From the NCBI RefSeq assembly GCF_000340215.1, contig NW_006921539.1, positions 250,471 to 314,470 of the forward strand: a stretch of DNA of 64,000 bases, written 5' to 3'. This DNA comes from Pseudocercospora fijiensis CIRAD86. Lineage: Eukaryota; Ascomycota; Dothideomycetes; Mycosphaerellales; Mycosphaerellaceae. Shown in pieces: positions 12,287 to 23,630 of this stretch. The position numbers and the translations under genes were made by a program. The notes under the pieces were generated by a model. That model saw only the letters and a program-made list of their open reading frames with translations. It was not told where the DNA came from and did no database searches. Each line of letters starts with the position of its first letter. The stretch's first letter is position 1.

Positions 12287-12716
12287 ATGACTGCAGAACC
12301 ACGCCGCATTGGGCAAATCGTGCGCCTGAAGCGCGAATGTTTGCAGGCATACAAGGACTGCCATGCCGCCGTCTGGCCAGCTGTGCTCCAGCAGATCAAA
12401 GATTGCAATATCGTCGATTATTCCATCTTTCTCGACGAGTCTTCTATGACGTTATTTGCGTCGATGAAGTATGCTGGCAGCGACTTCGATGCCGATATGG
12501 AGAAGATGAAAGCGAACCCAGAAGTGCGCAGGTGGTGAGTGAGGCTCCGACCTTCATGTTCATTCTCAATAGCGGAAATGGAAGCTGACAACGAGGTATC
12601 ACATCAGGTGGCAGATGACGGACAGCATGCAAGAATCACTTGTGCCGGGTAGCACAGGTAGCACAGACGAAAAAGGCTGGTGGCAGCCACTGGAAGAAGT
12701 GTTTCGAGCCGATTAG
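12287..12716 (+). CDS. L-rhamnose mutarotase (two exons)
   Basis: Interconverts the alpha and beta anomers of L-rhamnose, the entry to rhamnose catabolism from plant pectin. Exons are 12287-12534 and 12608-12716, giving 118 residues, close to the usual family size of 104-120. The 73-nt intron (GTGAGT...ATCAG) joins PEVRRW to WQMTDSMQESLVPG, restoring the conserved WW pair. Residues Tyr22 and His26 in AYKDCHAAVWPAV correspond to the Tyr/His pair used by bacterial RhaM. The N-terminal strand RIGQIVRLKRE and the later YSIFLDE strand fit the dimeric alpha-beta barrel fold. The stop codon is only 10 bp from the stop of the convergent DhaK-like gene, so the 3' UTRs must overlap. Confidence 0.9.
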
Positions 12717-12726
12717 GATGTATATA

Positions 12727-13967
12727 CTATTGCCGCCAAGCTACAACATCGACCGGCGAATCCCAAAGATCAATCGCGAGCTTGCGGTCCATTACCTCTC
12801 CACTGTCCGGAGGCAGTCTCCAAACAGTAATCCCGAATCCGCTCATCTTCAGACTCGTCACCAGTGGGCCGAGAGTCAGCCTTCGCACAGTGAAACCTCG
12901 CCTCTCGAGCTCGACCTTCGCCAGCTCCGCAAATCGTGCCAGGACTTCGTCCGAAGTGCTTCCCAGACTATTCAGCAATAGCACGACCTCACCATCGGTC
13001 TTTGGGTTGGTAGAGCTGGAGAACGGAATGAAGGCTCGATCCTTGTCTGAGACATCTAGTAAAAGATCAAGCATCTGCGACACGAGAGCGTCTGGAGTAG
13101 GAATAGGTGAGATCTGTTGCAATCCTGGCTCACCATGAGCGCCCATACCAAGCTCGATCGTATCAGGAGGAAGCGTCTGTAGATCAGTCAAAGTCGCGTT
13201 CGGGAGGGCAACTCTATTTCAACAATCATCAATTAGCATGATTATTATCATTAGTCCCGCGTCCAACGTGTCCCATTTCTTCCAACATACCTATCAAAAG
13301 CAACTCCAATCGTCCCAACATTCGCCGCAACATACTCCATCACCTCCGCAACCCTCTCCAACCTCTCCCCCCTCTCCGCCAACCCACAAGCACATTTCAA
13401 CGCAACCAAATGTCCACTCAACCCCCTCCTCCCCACCCTCCCCCCCTTCTCCCTCCCCACCCCAACATCATCCCCCACCGCACAAAATCTCACATGATAC
13501 CCCTCCGCCCGCGCCCTCGTAATCGCCAACCCCGCATTCAAAATATCTCCCGTGTAATTCCCACACACCACCAACGTCCCTTGATTATTCCTATCACTAG
13601 TGCTCAAAAGGTTTTGTCGTTGGCAGAGTTTTATCGCTTCGAAAATCTGCGTCGCGGTCGGGGAGGCGAAGATGTTTCCGGACACGGCGGCCGAGAGGTG
13701 GTTTTCGCCTACGAAGCCGCTGAACATGGGCTCGTGACCGGCTCCTGCGAAGCCGATGGTCGTGACGTGGGAGGAGGAGAAGGTTGGGAGGTCGGTGCGG
13801 TAGAGGATTTTGGAGTCCGGGTTGTAGGAGAGGGTGGGTTTGAGGTGGGTTAGGCCGGTGAGGGCGTCGTGGATGGTGTTTGCTGGGTCGTTGATGAAGT
13901 GGAAGGTTTCTTTGTTGTTGGAGGGGGGAGGGGGAGGTGGTTGTTGCTTGGTTTCTTCTGTTGACAT
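12727..13967 (-). CDS. DhaK-only dihydroxyacetone kinase-like protein (two exons)
   Basis: Exons on the minus strand are 13967-13291 and 13213-12727, with a 77-nt intron (GTATGT...AATAG) that joins GVAFDR to VALPNATLTDLQ; 387 residues. This is the substrate half of dihydroxyacetone kinase. GFAGAGHEP carries His78, GNYTGD carries Asp141 and MGAHGEPG carries His252, matching the His that binds dihydroxyacetone covalently. The C-terminal half has VVLLLNSLGSTSDE and LGPLVTSLKMSGFGITV. Ordinary fungal kinases are about 590 residues and add a DhaL ATP-binding domain. Here the protein stops right after the DhaK fold (VVAWRQ), so it either pairs with a separate DhaL protein or is not a kinase. The 13.3-13.5 kb part is unusually rich in G runs on the coding strand. 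Confidence 0.87.
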
Positions 13968-14371
13968 TGTGATGATCGAGGTTTCTTTTTCTTTATTACT
14001 TGTGAAGGAGAGAAGATGTGGAATTGTGAGGGGAGAAAACTGATCGGGGATGGAGCTTCAATAATTCCGACTTATTACGCTGTGCAGCATAGCATCTACG
14101 TACACTGGCAGCCATGCAGTGCATTCTTATTATGAGAGCTTGAAGAGGGGTGAGGGCCAGAAGGAGCAAAGAGCCACGATGCCTCCACCTTGAGATGGCC
14201 GAGGCCGGATTGCTGAATTGGGACAGCCGAAGGACATTCACTCACGCTACTACAAGCACGAGAAGGCAGGTTGGTGATGAGATGCCAAGTTGGTCTTGAG
14301 TAAATAACCCGAAACGCGTTTTGTGGAGTATTCTATGTACGCAAAGTCCACAACTGTTGCGTACTCTCAAC
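13968..14371. other. Intergenic spacer
   Basis: 404 bp between the DhaK-like gene start and the 3' end of the permease relic, both on the minus strand. It presumably holds the DhaK-like promoter. A short minus-strand frame at 13996-14241 has no recognisable features. Confidence 0.4.
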
Positions 14372-15870
14372 TCACGAAGCCTTCACCTCGCTGTCGTCCT
14401 GATCACCTTTCTTTATAGCATGAATTCTATCCCATTCTTCCCTGTCATCCTCTTCATCGGCGTTGTTAGCAGTGAGCTCGGGAGAATCTTCATCCTCAAT
14501 CTCCTCAGGCAAGACCAGATTGAGAATAAGTGCCAAGAAGCCCGCGACTGCGAAGCCAGTTTCCATGACCAATTCAATGGCATTGAAGAAGCCAAGGAGC
14601 GCTCTGTTATCGCCCGAGGATGTGAACACATAGCTGAGCCATGTGGGCTGAAGAGTGGCACCAAAGCCAACAGCGAGTGCTGCAGCCAGAATGAATCGAT
14701 TCCGCCTCGTGAATGGCATGGTGGAAATGATTCTGATACCAGATGCAGCGACAGAGGCGAAGAGGAACCCAGGACTGCGTTTGGAATCGCAACGAGTGCG
14801 GCGGCGAACTTGGCGAATATACCCATGATCAGAAGCCAGGAGCAGCAAGCATAGCCAGCTTTTCGGTTTGCGCATCTTGTCAAAGCGATGACTCCGTTGT
14901 TCTGCGCGAAGACACTCATGGGTGTAATCGTGAAGAGTCCGGCCAGAATCCTGTTGATGCCATCTGATAGCATACCGCCTTGAATGCGACTGTCCAACAT
15001 GGGCCCATCGACTTGCAGTTTTGAAACGTCACAAGTAGCTGTAATGTCTCCGATGGCTTCCATAGCCAGGACAACGTAGACGGCAAGTAGGGGAAGCACA
15101 ATCGGTCCATATACGCTTAGTGGGAAGGTGTGTACCCAGATAAAGCTGGCGACTGGTGCAGAGTCGATTCCTGTACGTCTTAGTGTTTCCATACGTCTTT
15201 CTCTTCCTCATGCCTTGAAGACTTACCGGAACGATCAAAGTAGCCACATGCAGCAGCGACAATACAGCCTACAAGGAGGCCGAGGACGACCGCACAACTC
15301 TTCATAATCGGAGAACCAAAGCGTTCGCATAGAATAATGGTCAGAAAGACCAAGAACCCGAGTCCAATAAACTCCGCGCTTCCCCAGGGTAAAGCATGCG
15401 GCGCACTGATAGTCGGACACAGCTGGGAAAGTCCAGTCTCAGGTCTGCTGGAGCAATCACCAGAGCCGCCTGCCCAGTTGGCCATACCAGTGGCGATGAG
15501 TTTCGCACCGATCAGGAGTACGGACAAGTGGCGGGAAGATCCTCTTCAAGACTTCTAGCGGCATAAACGACATTAAGATTTCCAGTAGTGCGCAGACGCA
15601 CTGGGTCCCGAGGATGGCGCCGTCGCCACGAGGACATGGGAGTTTCGTTCCATCTGCGGCAGTTGGACACATCCCGATATCGTACATTTGAGACAGAGCG
15701 CCAGTTGCTACAGGAATCGTAGCGAAGGATGTCCCAACCACGGACATCAAGCCGGTTCCAACATAGTAAGGAGTTTTCCAGATATGGAATCTGCTGATCT
15801 GGATGGAAGAAAGAATGGCGCAAACGATGAGTGAGGTGCTGACGAGGTAGGACTGTTGCTCGCTTGCCAT
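14372..15870 (-). pseudogene. Purine/uric acid permease (NAT/NCS2, UapA-type), broken
   Basis: Would have been a plasma-membrane xanthine/urate-proton symporter. Recognisable blocks in order: EQQSYLVSTSLIV (the third membrane segment of the family), YYVGTGLMSVVGTSFATIP, EVLKRIFPPLV, VLLIGAKLIATGMANWAGG, LLAVYVVLAMEAIGDITATC, SVFAQNNGVIALTRCANRKA, FTRRNRFILAAALAVGFGAT and FNAIELVMETGFAVAGF. One intron is intact (15171-15226, GTAAGT...ACAG, restores DRSGIDSAPVASF). Three faults: about 120 N-terminal residues with the first two membrane segments and the QH motif are absent; at about 15522-15525 a few residues (family TGPT region) are missing with a frame change; at about 14768-14771 the GGMTT-like segment is missing, again with a frame change. 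The neighbours are otherwise intact, so this looks like recent gene loss. Sequencing error is the alternative. Confidence 0.82.
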
Positions 15871-16364
15871 CAGTTCGCGGCGGGATCCTTGATGAGATAA
15901 GGATTCCTGAGCGAAAAATTGATCGAGGTCTGTTAAGGTCTCCAGGAGATTATTCTACTGTGGCCATGACTTTTTTTGTCGCATCGGATGTCGGCAAATA
16001 AATAGATCCAATGCGGCCCTGAATTCAATTCGCCAAGCCAAGCCCCAAGGAGGACTCAGAGCCATCCGAGTCGAGAGTGAAGGCTCCGTAGCTAAGAAAC
16101 CACGTCAAGACAAAGAAAGCATCAAGCATCAAGCCTCTAAAGACCAAGAAGAAAGAAAAAAAAAAGGAACGCGTTCACAAGCTTCAAAATTTCCCCCTAC
16201 AGCAGAAAAATATCCAAATGCCTAGAACTAACCCGCCAACCAACCAACCATCGCTATGCCCAACTAACTAACCCATACCTCTGAATCCATCGACGACAAA
16301 GATCCCCGTACTGTCCTGTGTTCCATCCGATCGCCCCAAGTCCCGCTCCCATCCCCTCATCCAA
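15871..16364. other. Spacer at the truncated permease 5' end
   Basis: 494 bp with A-rich and CT-rich runs. I looked on the minus strand for the missing first membrane segments of the permease and did not find them. A short in-frame-looking remnant (PYLIKDPAAN, one base out of frame with the permease start) lies at about 15870-15905 and may be the last trace of upstream coding sequence. It also holds the 3' end of the dsRNA-binding-fold gene. Confidence 0.4.
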
Positions 16365-16806
16365 CTAAGTATGAATAGCCCCACCCCTCTGAGTCGTAGT
16401 CGCAGTCGAAGGCGTAGGCGGAGCGGGAAGAACGCCTAACATCTGCAACGCCTTCTCGGCCGCATCTTCGCGTGCATTGTTGATGTATGTTCCATCGTAC
16501 CAGAAACGAGCCGGGAAGGAGCCGGCGCCGGCGATGCTGACGACGCAGCTCCAGGCTGTGCGGCCGCCTGGGAGAAAGTGAGTGAGTGGGTGGGGAAGGG
16601 AGGGGGGGAGGGGGTGGAACTTACCGCGTCTGTCGGAGACGATTTGGAAGTTGGGGGTTCGGATGCCTTGGGTTCGACAGAAGTCTGGAACGAGGATGAG
16701 GTGGTTAGGATGGATGGTAAGGTAAGGTAAGGTAAGACGAACTTATAAGACGCTCCTGATGTGGAGAAGGTTGGGGGCCAGAAGACGAAGTCGATACGGA
16801 AGCCAT
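16365..16806 (-). CDS. Small dsRNA-binding-fold (dsRBM-like) protein, three exons
   Basis: Minus-strand exons 16806-16743, 16684-16625 and 16567-16365 give 108 residues, starting MASVSTSSSGPQPSPHQERL. Intron 1 (58 nt) has a GTTCGT donor, a CTAAC branch and a CCAG acceptor; intron 2 (57 nt) is GTAAGT...CCCAG. Spliced, the core reads INFCRTQGIRTPNFQIVSD, then GGRTAWSCVVSIAGAGSFPA, then RFWYDGTYINNAREDAAEKA followed by LQML. This is the alpha-beta-beta-beta-alpha layout of a double-stranded RNA-binding motif, with the closing A-AEKAL helix. Single-dsRBM proteins of this size occur in many ascomycetes without assigned function. RNA binding is inference: the usual basic KKxAK patch at the start of the last helix is weak here (NNAREDAAEKAL), so binding may be altered. 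Confidence 0.75.
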
Positions 16807-18608
16807 GATTTGTTTCGAAGAAAAAAAAAGATTTCGTGTTGGCTGGCTGGCTGGCTGGATGGATGGATGGAAGCGTTGTCGACTGGAATAGGAAAGAGTA
16901 AAGGTAAAATGTGAAGGCTAATGGTAGGTAGCTTATGCCTTCACGCGACAGCAGCAAAAGCAAGGGCTTGCGGATTGGGTATCAAGAGAACAAGAAGGTT
17001 TGACTTAGCGCGCGCGCACGCAGGTGAGATACGTCTCGAGAGTAGAGAGCAAGAGCAGAGCTGTGGCCCAAGGGAAAGATTCTTATAACGTGTGTGGTTT
17101 TTGTTTATCAGCTGTGGCAGCGAGTGTGTGTGTGTGTGTGTTGCGTTTTGCATTGTGGTTGTCAATCACAAGAGAAACGTGGCAGCGTTGCGAGCAGCAC
17201 GCAGCCGTCGGTGTGAAAGGTGTCAGACCTGTGCCTTTCCAGACCGCGGTGTTCAGAGAAGTGATGGTGTAAGAGAGGACTTCTTTGTTGGAATGATTAC
17301 CGCGCCAAACGACGACTGCCCACTTAAAAGACAAGCAGCCGAAAGGTAGCCCGCATGGCATGGCACACGCCTGGAAAGGGTGGCCCCATGGACTGGATCC
17401 TGCTCGTGCCATCCGAGGGCCCGCTGGATCGGCGCGTGAAGCCTTGGACCGAGCCGGCACCCATTGGGGACCGAAGCACATGAACTGCTGATCAACGGCT
17501 GTGGTCGGAGTGCTCGAAGGACATTGGGTATGTTGATAGCGCATATCCAAGGCATAATGGAAGCTACGAAGCTCTGTGGTCGCCGACAGGACGCGATTGA
17601 CTGCCGTCCCCAGGGAGCGTTCATGCATGAGTCCACACTCCACCGCGGACGGGATACTTGGACCAACAAGGTGCATTAGAGTGCTGCGTGACGTGTCGAT
17701 GGCCTGAAGCACAGCAGCCCAAGAGGCCAGAAGTTTAGAGGCTAGAGAGGGCCTATGACGTGCGGACGCAGCACTGTCCTGTTTTCCCGCTCCACAATTG
17801 ATGACATGACAGCAAACTGGGTGGCGTTGTTTGTGCGTGAACGATGTTTGAAGCAAAAATCCTGTTGAAACTCGCAAATCACATTGGTCGGTTACACAGG
17901 CGTCGATGGTACTGGTCGGGTTCCTGCCGTATTATAAGTCCCGAGCTGCACCTGTGGGCGACGGAGAGCGGGCGCTCGCATACGTACGGCCTGTCAAAGC
18001 GGCGGCATGCATATGAACCAGGATCAAATCTCCTCAGACTTCCCGTGCGTGCAGACTTCAGGAAGCGAAGCGAAGCTTTGCAGAATAATGAGCGCGAGCG
18101 CGCTTGCTGCGTGCTCATTGGAGCTGGAACTGAAGCTTGTTGATCTGTCGGTATCAAAAGGATATCCTCCACAAGACCGCAACACCTTTACAACCCTTTC
18201 AGTGTGCATTCCACACATCTGTTGTTGCATCCCTCCAAACGCGAGTATGTGCTGCTTGCAGTATGAAGGTTTCGGCGTCAAACGCCCAGCAAACACTGCG
18301 CTAATGCCATGTCCATGCTCTGCTGACTGACTGGCATAGTATGCTCCACCCGCGATGCATATTCCATGCGATGCAGTACTGTCAAAATGTCAAATGCTCA
18401 CAAGGGGAAAATGGTCAACCCGAGATCCTGCTTCCAGCAGTCAGAGGATCAGAAGCTCCGACGGAAAGATGCATCCAAGCCTCAGTGATACCGAGAATCT
18501 GTCACGTTGACCTGACCGCCTCAGCGTCATCGATCCGATCCACACACCGCTCGAGAGGTGTGTCGCATCGTGCTCGGCGGTCCGTGGAGCCGGGTCATAC
18601 GACGACGA
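16807..18608. other. Gene-free 1.8 kb spacer
   Basis: Normal composition with several simple repeats: GGCT/GGAT tetranucleotides at about 16845-16872, GCGC runs near 17008-17020 and a GT run at about 17123-17141. A 264-codon minus-strand frame (17083-17877) is open, but its composition and lack of any motif argue against a gene. Minus-strand sequence just above 16806 should hold the promoter of the dsRBM gene. Confidence 0.45.
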
Positions 18609-20156
18609 TCAATTGACCGCTCTGGGAGCGGTAGCACCTGCGGAACTTGAGGGTCGACTACTGCTGGACATCTGGCGACTGTGACTCCCACTCGTGTCGC
18701 GCTTGAACATCTCATTGATCAGGCGTTTGGGTCCGACATATTCGACGCCCATTTGTAGTCGTGGAATGAGTAATTGTTTCGAGGTCCTCGAGTGGAAGTG
18801 TGTCTTGATGGAATCATCGACGAGGGCGAGCAGACCAGTCGCAAGAACCACACTGCAACGATGGTTAGCAAGGGGGTGAAGCGTCCACGCTGCAGCCTGC
18901 TTCAGCCTGCTCCAAGTCATGTCGGGTGTGGAAATGGTCGCGCACGACGCTGAAGCAGGCTGATCGCGCACACATGATCGGACTTACTCTGCAACATCTT
19001 TCTGCCCACGGGCAATGGCCTCATCGGCGATCCACATCGAGCAAGGCGGTACCCAACCTCCAAGCCTGTGTTCCTCCTCCATCTGGGCAGGCGTGAGCGG
19101 CGCAGGAATGATGTGCGCAACAGGTCCGTCTTGACCAGCTTTTGTAAGCTGATATGAGACTGCTTTGGTCTCGCCCCCCTTTCGCACAGTGCGCCTCCAG
19201 GAATAATGCGAACCCCAGTACTCAAAGCCGTAGCGCTTACTGCCCTTCCCTCCAGCCCGCTTCATGTCGAGATGCGCATAGTTGGAGAACTCGAGATGCA
19301 TGGTGTTCGGATCGACGTGCTGCTGCTGGGCTTTTGGAGTGGCGCTCGCCGAATGCGGCCGAGGATTCCCATCGAAATCAACGGACGAGTTCAAGGACGC
19401 GTAACCAGAGTCATTCCGTTTGAGACTTGCCAGGGTTGGAGTTTTCTGCTCGGACCTTGTCCGCATACTACTCAAAGCATTGCTCAACGATCGTTGAAAT
19501 CCAGGTCGCTTTTCAATCGGCGACTTGTGGACCTTACGAGATGAGTGGCAGACTTCACGACCAGAGTCTCTGCAGTAGCGACGCAAGGAGAACTCGCGAT
19601 CTCGTAAGTCATGCATGCGCAAGTGGAAGAGAGTCATGTCACGTCTTCGGCCATGGAGATTGACGTCGGTGTCAACGCGCAAGTTCATGTTCCCATCCAA
19701 GGTAGAGTCGTCATGCCGAATGGCAAGTCTACGATGTGATGGGAAAAGCTGGGAGAAATCTGCTGGCGTAGCGGCAATGGCGGCTGGACCATAGCGCTGT
19801 GCACTGTACTCAGGGACGTGATAATCAGGAAGCTCGTCCTCTGCCGGGAGCTCGTCGCTAGCTATCGAAGACGTGTACGATTCCACAGATGTACGTGGAC
19901 TTTGTTGAGGTATTCGATCGTCGAAGTAGCGAGGTACATTTTCGCTTACGCCTTCGCAGGTGTTGTGATGTATTCGAGTGGGTCGTTTTGAAGAAGCGCT
20001 CGAGTATTCGGTGGGAGCTGTGCGGTATGACTTGTCGCTGCCGCTGTGTGACTCCTGATAAGACCTTGTTTCCAAGTCACCGTCGGAATCTTCGGGTCGG
20101 TCGCTGTCGTAGGCGGATCGGATGTTGTCGAGGTCGCGTCGGTGATGGAGCGGCAT
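18609..20156 (-). CDS. Conserved fungal protein of unknown function (two exons)
   Basis: Minus-strand exons 20156-18988 and 18852-18609 encode 470 residues. The start MPLHHRRDLDNIRSAYD is the first ATG that leaves a sensible leader. The 135-nt intron (GTAAGT...TGCAG) joins GQKDVAD to VVLATGLLALVDDSIKTHFH in frame. The first 270 residues are Ser/Arg-rich and probably disordered. The conserved-looking part is C-terminal, about residues 300-430: EFSNYAHLDMKRAGGKGSKR, then YGFEYWGSHYSWRR, then GGETKAVSYQLTKAG, then PAQMEEEHRLGGWVPPCSMW. Paired aromatic and beta-rich segments suggest a compact domain related to the tubby-like or phospholipid-scramblase fold, but that is a guess. I recognise it only as a type of protein shared among filamentous ascomycetes. 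The Ser-rich tail may be phosphorylated. Confidence 0.78.
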
Positions 20157-22267
20157 TATGGCGAGTCTGGGGGGGATGTCGAGTGTCGAGGTGGAGCTAG
20201 CTGCAATGTATATGCAATGGCAAGATGCTGGCAATATGGGTGATAGTGGTGCCAGACGCCTCTCCACGTGTGTTCCCGAGCACGACAGATGCTGTGCAAG
20301 TGGTGTAGCTCTGGTGCATAAAAGATGTATATATGCGTGTCGAGTGAAGCGGAGCGAAGCGCGCGTGAATAAGCTTCGCGACTTTGACTTGTTCTATTGA
20401 GTTTGGGGCATGGCCATGGCTGTGAGGATGGGTGGCGAGTGCATGCCGCGCGCACGGGTCCCGGGGACGGTGAGGCACTGCACTGGACTGCGAGAAGTGG
20501 ACGGGCGTAGCAAAGGCAGAAGAGTGCGCGTTGGAGATGATGATAAAGGCGAGGAGGATGGAGTCTCCTGATCTCTCAGCGTTCCCGTTGCCGCTACCGT
20601 TGCCGTGCGAGTAGAACTAACAGTAACGTTAGTAACCACAGCAGCAGTGAAGCGGCGCTGAAAGGATGAGCACACGCACACGCACACGCACACACACGCA
20701 CTCGCACTCGCAACCGAGAAAGGCGTCTACCGCGGTCCGCGCTGGCGGCAAGGTGCCAAGGTGTGCAGCGAGAGTTTTTAGACGACGAGACTAGGAAGGC
20801 TGGCCGCTGGTGGTGTGCGCGCGGCGAACCCAACGCAGAACGCCATTTGCCATTTGCACATCGCACATGCGGCGCCTCGCTATTGGACTTGTCTCCTGCA
20901 AAGTGACCTGCAACGTCGCGCGCGAATCGGACAATGCTGCAACACACCTGCTGAGCACCCATTTCAGGCAGAATAATGCTACAGTACTGGCAGGCAGATC
21001 AGCATCCACGGTGCAAATGTGACCGCTGCTCAGAACAGGAGATTGTCAGTCGCAGATTGAAAGCACAATTTGACGCGCCGCTGACAGTCCCACGGCTTTT
21101 GCCGAATAATGATCACCATCTTGGCACTGCCACTCCAGCGAGCCTTTCCGACCACACCACTCATATTCTCCGCCCTGACACGAAACAACAGGACCATGCA
21201 CCTGGATCATCACCTTCCAACACAATCATCAAGGCCTCTTCATCTATCCATTGATGCATCTGTCACAGCATGCTGTACTGTACCACAGCCTTCACCGCGG
21301 CAATGCAATGTGATTGCAGCTGTCGAAAGCATGCTTCTCCAATCGCTCTCCCGCCACTTCTCCTTCGAAGCAGTCACGAGCTCATCTGGCAGCTGCAATC
21401 TACTCCTAACCGACACATCAAAGCTCATCATCACTTCCTCTCTTGCAGCCAAGTGTGCAGCTAACATCCACACCACCATCCCACCAACCGGGAAGCCTCT
21501 GACCTCAACAGGCATACAAACAATCAGAAGCAAAAAAAACCCCCCTTCTCCCAAAGCTGACGACACGTGATTCTTTACCCACAGTAGAACTAGAGCTAGC
21601 CTTGCAAAATCGCACGAATCATCTGTGCCAGCTTGTCTCATTCGCTGCCCTTATCCTCGTTTTGAAATCAAGATTTCCAAGGAACATCGGCCCTCCACAT
21701 GCTGTCCACGCTGCATCTCGACAGTCTAGAATACAAGTCAGCCTCCAATCGGCCCAGAAGTCCCGTTCTCTACAAATGGGAGCAAAGGCCGCTCCAACTA
21801 TCATACAAGACAAGAGTCATCAGACCTGCTTCACATTCACACGCAGCAGGGAATTCACCACTCCTCTCGAGCCAACCAGTCCAGTAGACATATACCTCCC
21901 TCCTCCCTCCTCCAATCCGATCACCGATCGCATACACACTAGAATACGGTAGTAATAAAAAGCAAAAAGGAAAAAAAATGTCTTCAAACATCGCGTACAA
22001 GCTTCTATAAAAAAAAACAAAATCTACCTATGCACATAAACTTCGTATATAGTACTAACAAGGCCTTAGGCTATATAGACAGATCTAGAACGTGTAATAC
22101 ATACATATAATAAATACTAATATAGTACTACTCTATATAGTATAGCCTTAACTATAAATTCGGCTTTTACCTCCCTCCCTAGTACCGAATGTTTTACTAT
22201 AATTAATTAATATATATATAGTATACATAATGCCGTCATCCTACCTTACCGGTCCGTAGCTTATTAC
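20157..22267. other. Gene-free spacer up to the transposon block
   Basis: No convincing gene. It contains CA/CG-rich simple repeats (about 20671-20712), the leader of the 470-residue protein gene, and short frames such as 21109-21570 with no family resemblance. From about 22010 the composition becomes AT- and TpA-rich, so the last 250 bp before the Harbinger element are RIP-affected too, perhaps by leakage from the adjacent repeats or as part of another relic. Confidence 0.4.
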
Positions 22268-22489
22268 TTAGGCCTTAAATACCTCGCGTTAAATTATCGA
22301 TAAGTATTAAATTATCGATAAGATAGTAAATCTCGTATCCTCGTCTTATTATAGCGTATCTTATACTAATTATAAGTATTTAAGCCCAATTATCGATTTC
22401 CGCCTTCTTAGTACTATACTATAACCTTATCTCTTACTATTACTTACTATTATTATCCCTCTTGCTATAGATAATATCGTATTCTTATA

Positions 22490-23630
22490 GCGCCGAAGTA
22501 GGCGAAGGTAGCCTTAAAAGCCTCGAAGGTATTAAAATCGACGAAGAAGGCGGCGGCTATAGTAGAAGGTATAAATAAGGCGGAGGGCGAGGTTAAGAAG
22601 CGCTAGCGATAGGCGCCTTATAACTAGACGGAAGAATAGGTAGAGTATATACTAAGGGCACTTATTAAGCGTATAGCGAAGCAGAATAATAACTAGGGCT
22701 TTCTAGAGTCTAACTTATCGGACGTCGCGAAGGAGTTAAATACTTATTATAAGGTAATAATTACCTCGAAGTAGGTACGTAACAAGTTTAACGCTTTCCG
22801 ACTACTATAGAAGAGATAGAAGGGGCACCTTAGAAGGACTAGTAGATAGCAAGGTTAGCCGCCTCGCTCGGAGCTAGACGTAGAAGACGCCTACTTCGAG
22901 GCGCATCTAGATTACCTATCGTTTAGAGAGAATTTGCCGGACTTCTATAACTAGTTAGAGGTGCTGTTTAGTAATTAATTAGCGACTAGTAAAGGCGCGT
23001 TAGAAGCGGCTAACTTAGCGATGCTAACGGTAGAAGAAGAGGTAGAAGGCGAGGTTATCGCGAATAAGGAGGAATAGCTAGAATTAGATAAAGAAGAAGG
23101 CGCTTCTATTATACCGAGTATACTACTTAGTCGCTTAATAAGCACTAATAGCAGTATTAGCAGAGGCAGGAAGAGAGATACGCTATCGCTATAGAAATAG
23201 GCTATAGCGGCTTCCTCGAAGAAGACGAAGAAGAATAAGGATATAGAGTCCGAGCTATCTAAGACTCGAGTCTACTCTCGCGATAATATTAGTATCGCGA
23301 TTAACAACCTCGAGAAGCCACTCTAGCGAGTAATAGCTTCTATTAGCGCTAACCGACAGTTTACGGCGGCTCTAAAGGACACTATTATAACAGCCGCTAC
23401 TCGTAAGGCTATAAACTGCGAGGGCATTTAGAAGCTTCTATTTAGCGCTCGTATAGCGCTTATAGATATCCTCGAGAATAAAGGTATATTAGGAAGGGTG
23501 CTTAGTTGTCCTAATAAGGACTTTAAGCTAATGCTAAAGTATCTGTTAAAGAAGAGAGGCAAGGTAGACGAGAGCGAGTTAGAGCCGGTTGCTAAACCTC
23601 CCGTAGTCGAAGTACCGCCTTAGACTGCCC
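22490..23630 (+). pseudogene. Harbinger Myb/SANT-like accessory protein, RIP-inactivated
   Basis: Plus-strand reading with stops passed over gives a Myb/SANT-like DNA-binding region at about 22623-22830: TEE-VEYILRALIKR, then SNLSDVAKELNTYYKV, then VRNKFNAFRLL, the usual pattern of the DNA-binding partner in fungal Harbinger elements. It is followed by EDAYFEAHLDYLSFRENLPD and an acidic linker. A C-terminal helical region has FTAALKDTIITAATRKAINC. In-frame stops fall where Gln or Trp is expected. In known Harbinger systems this protein brings the transposase to the element ends; here both partners are dead. The start and end are estimated. Confidence 0.72.

Noticed and set aside
13410..13853. 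147-codon plus-strand frame
   Set aside because: It is the antisense of the DhaK-like exon, whose homology is clear.
17083..17877. 264-codon open frame on the minus strand
   Set aside because: No domain, odd composition and simple repeats inside (GT run). An opposite-strand frame overlaps it. Probably chance.
21109..21570. 153-codon plus-strand frame
   Set aside because: Ser/Thr/Pro-rich with no motif and a competing minus-strand frame; no evidence for a gene.
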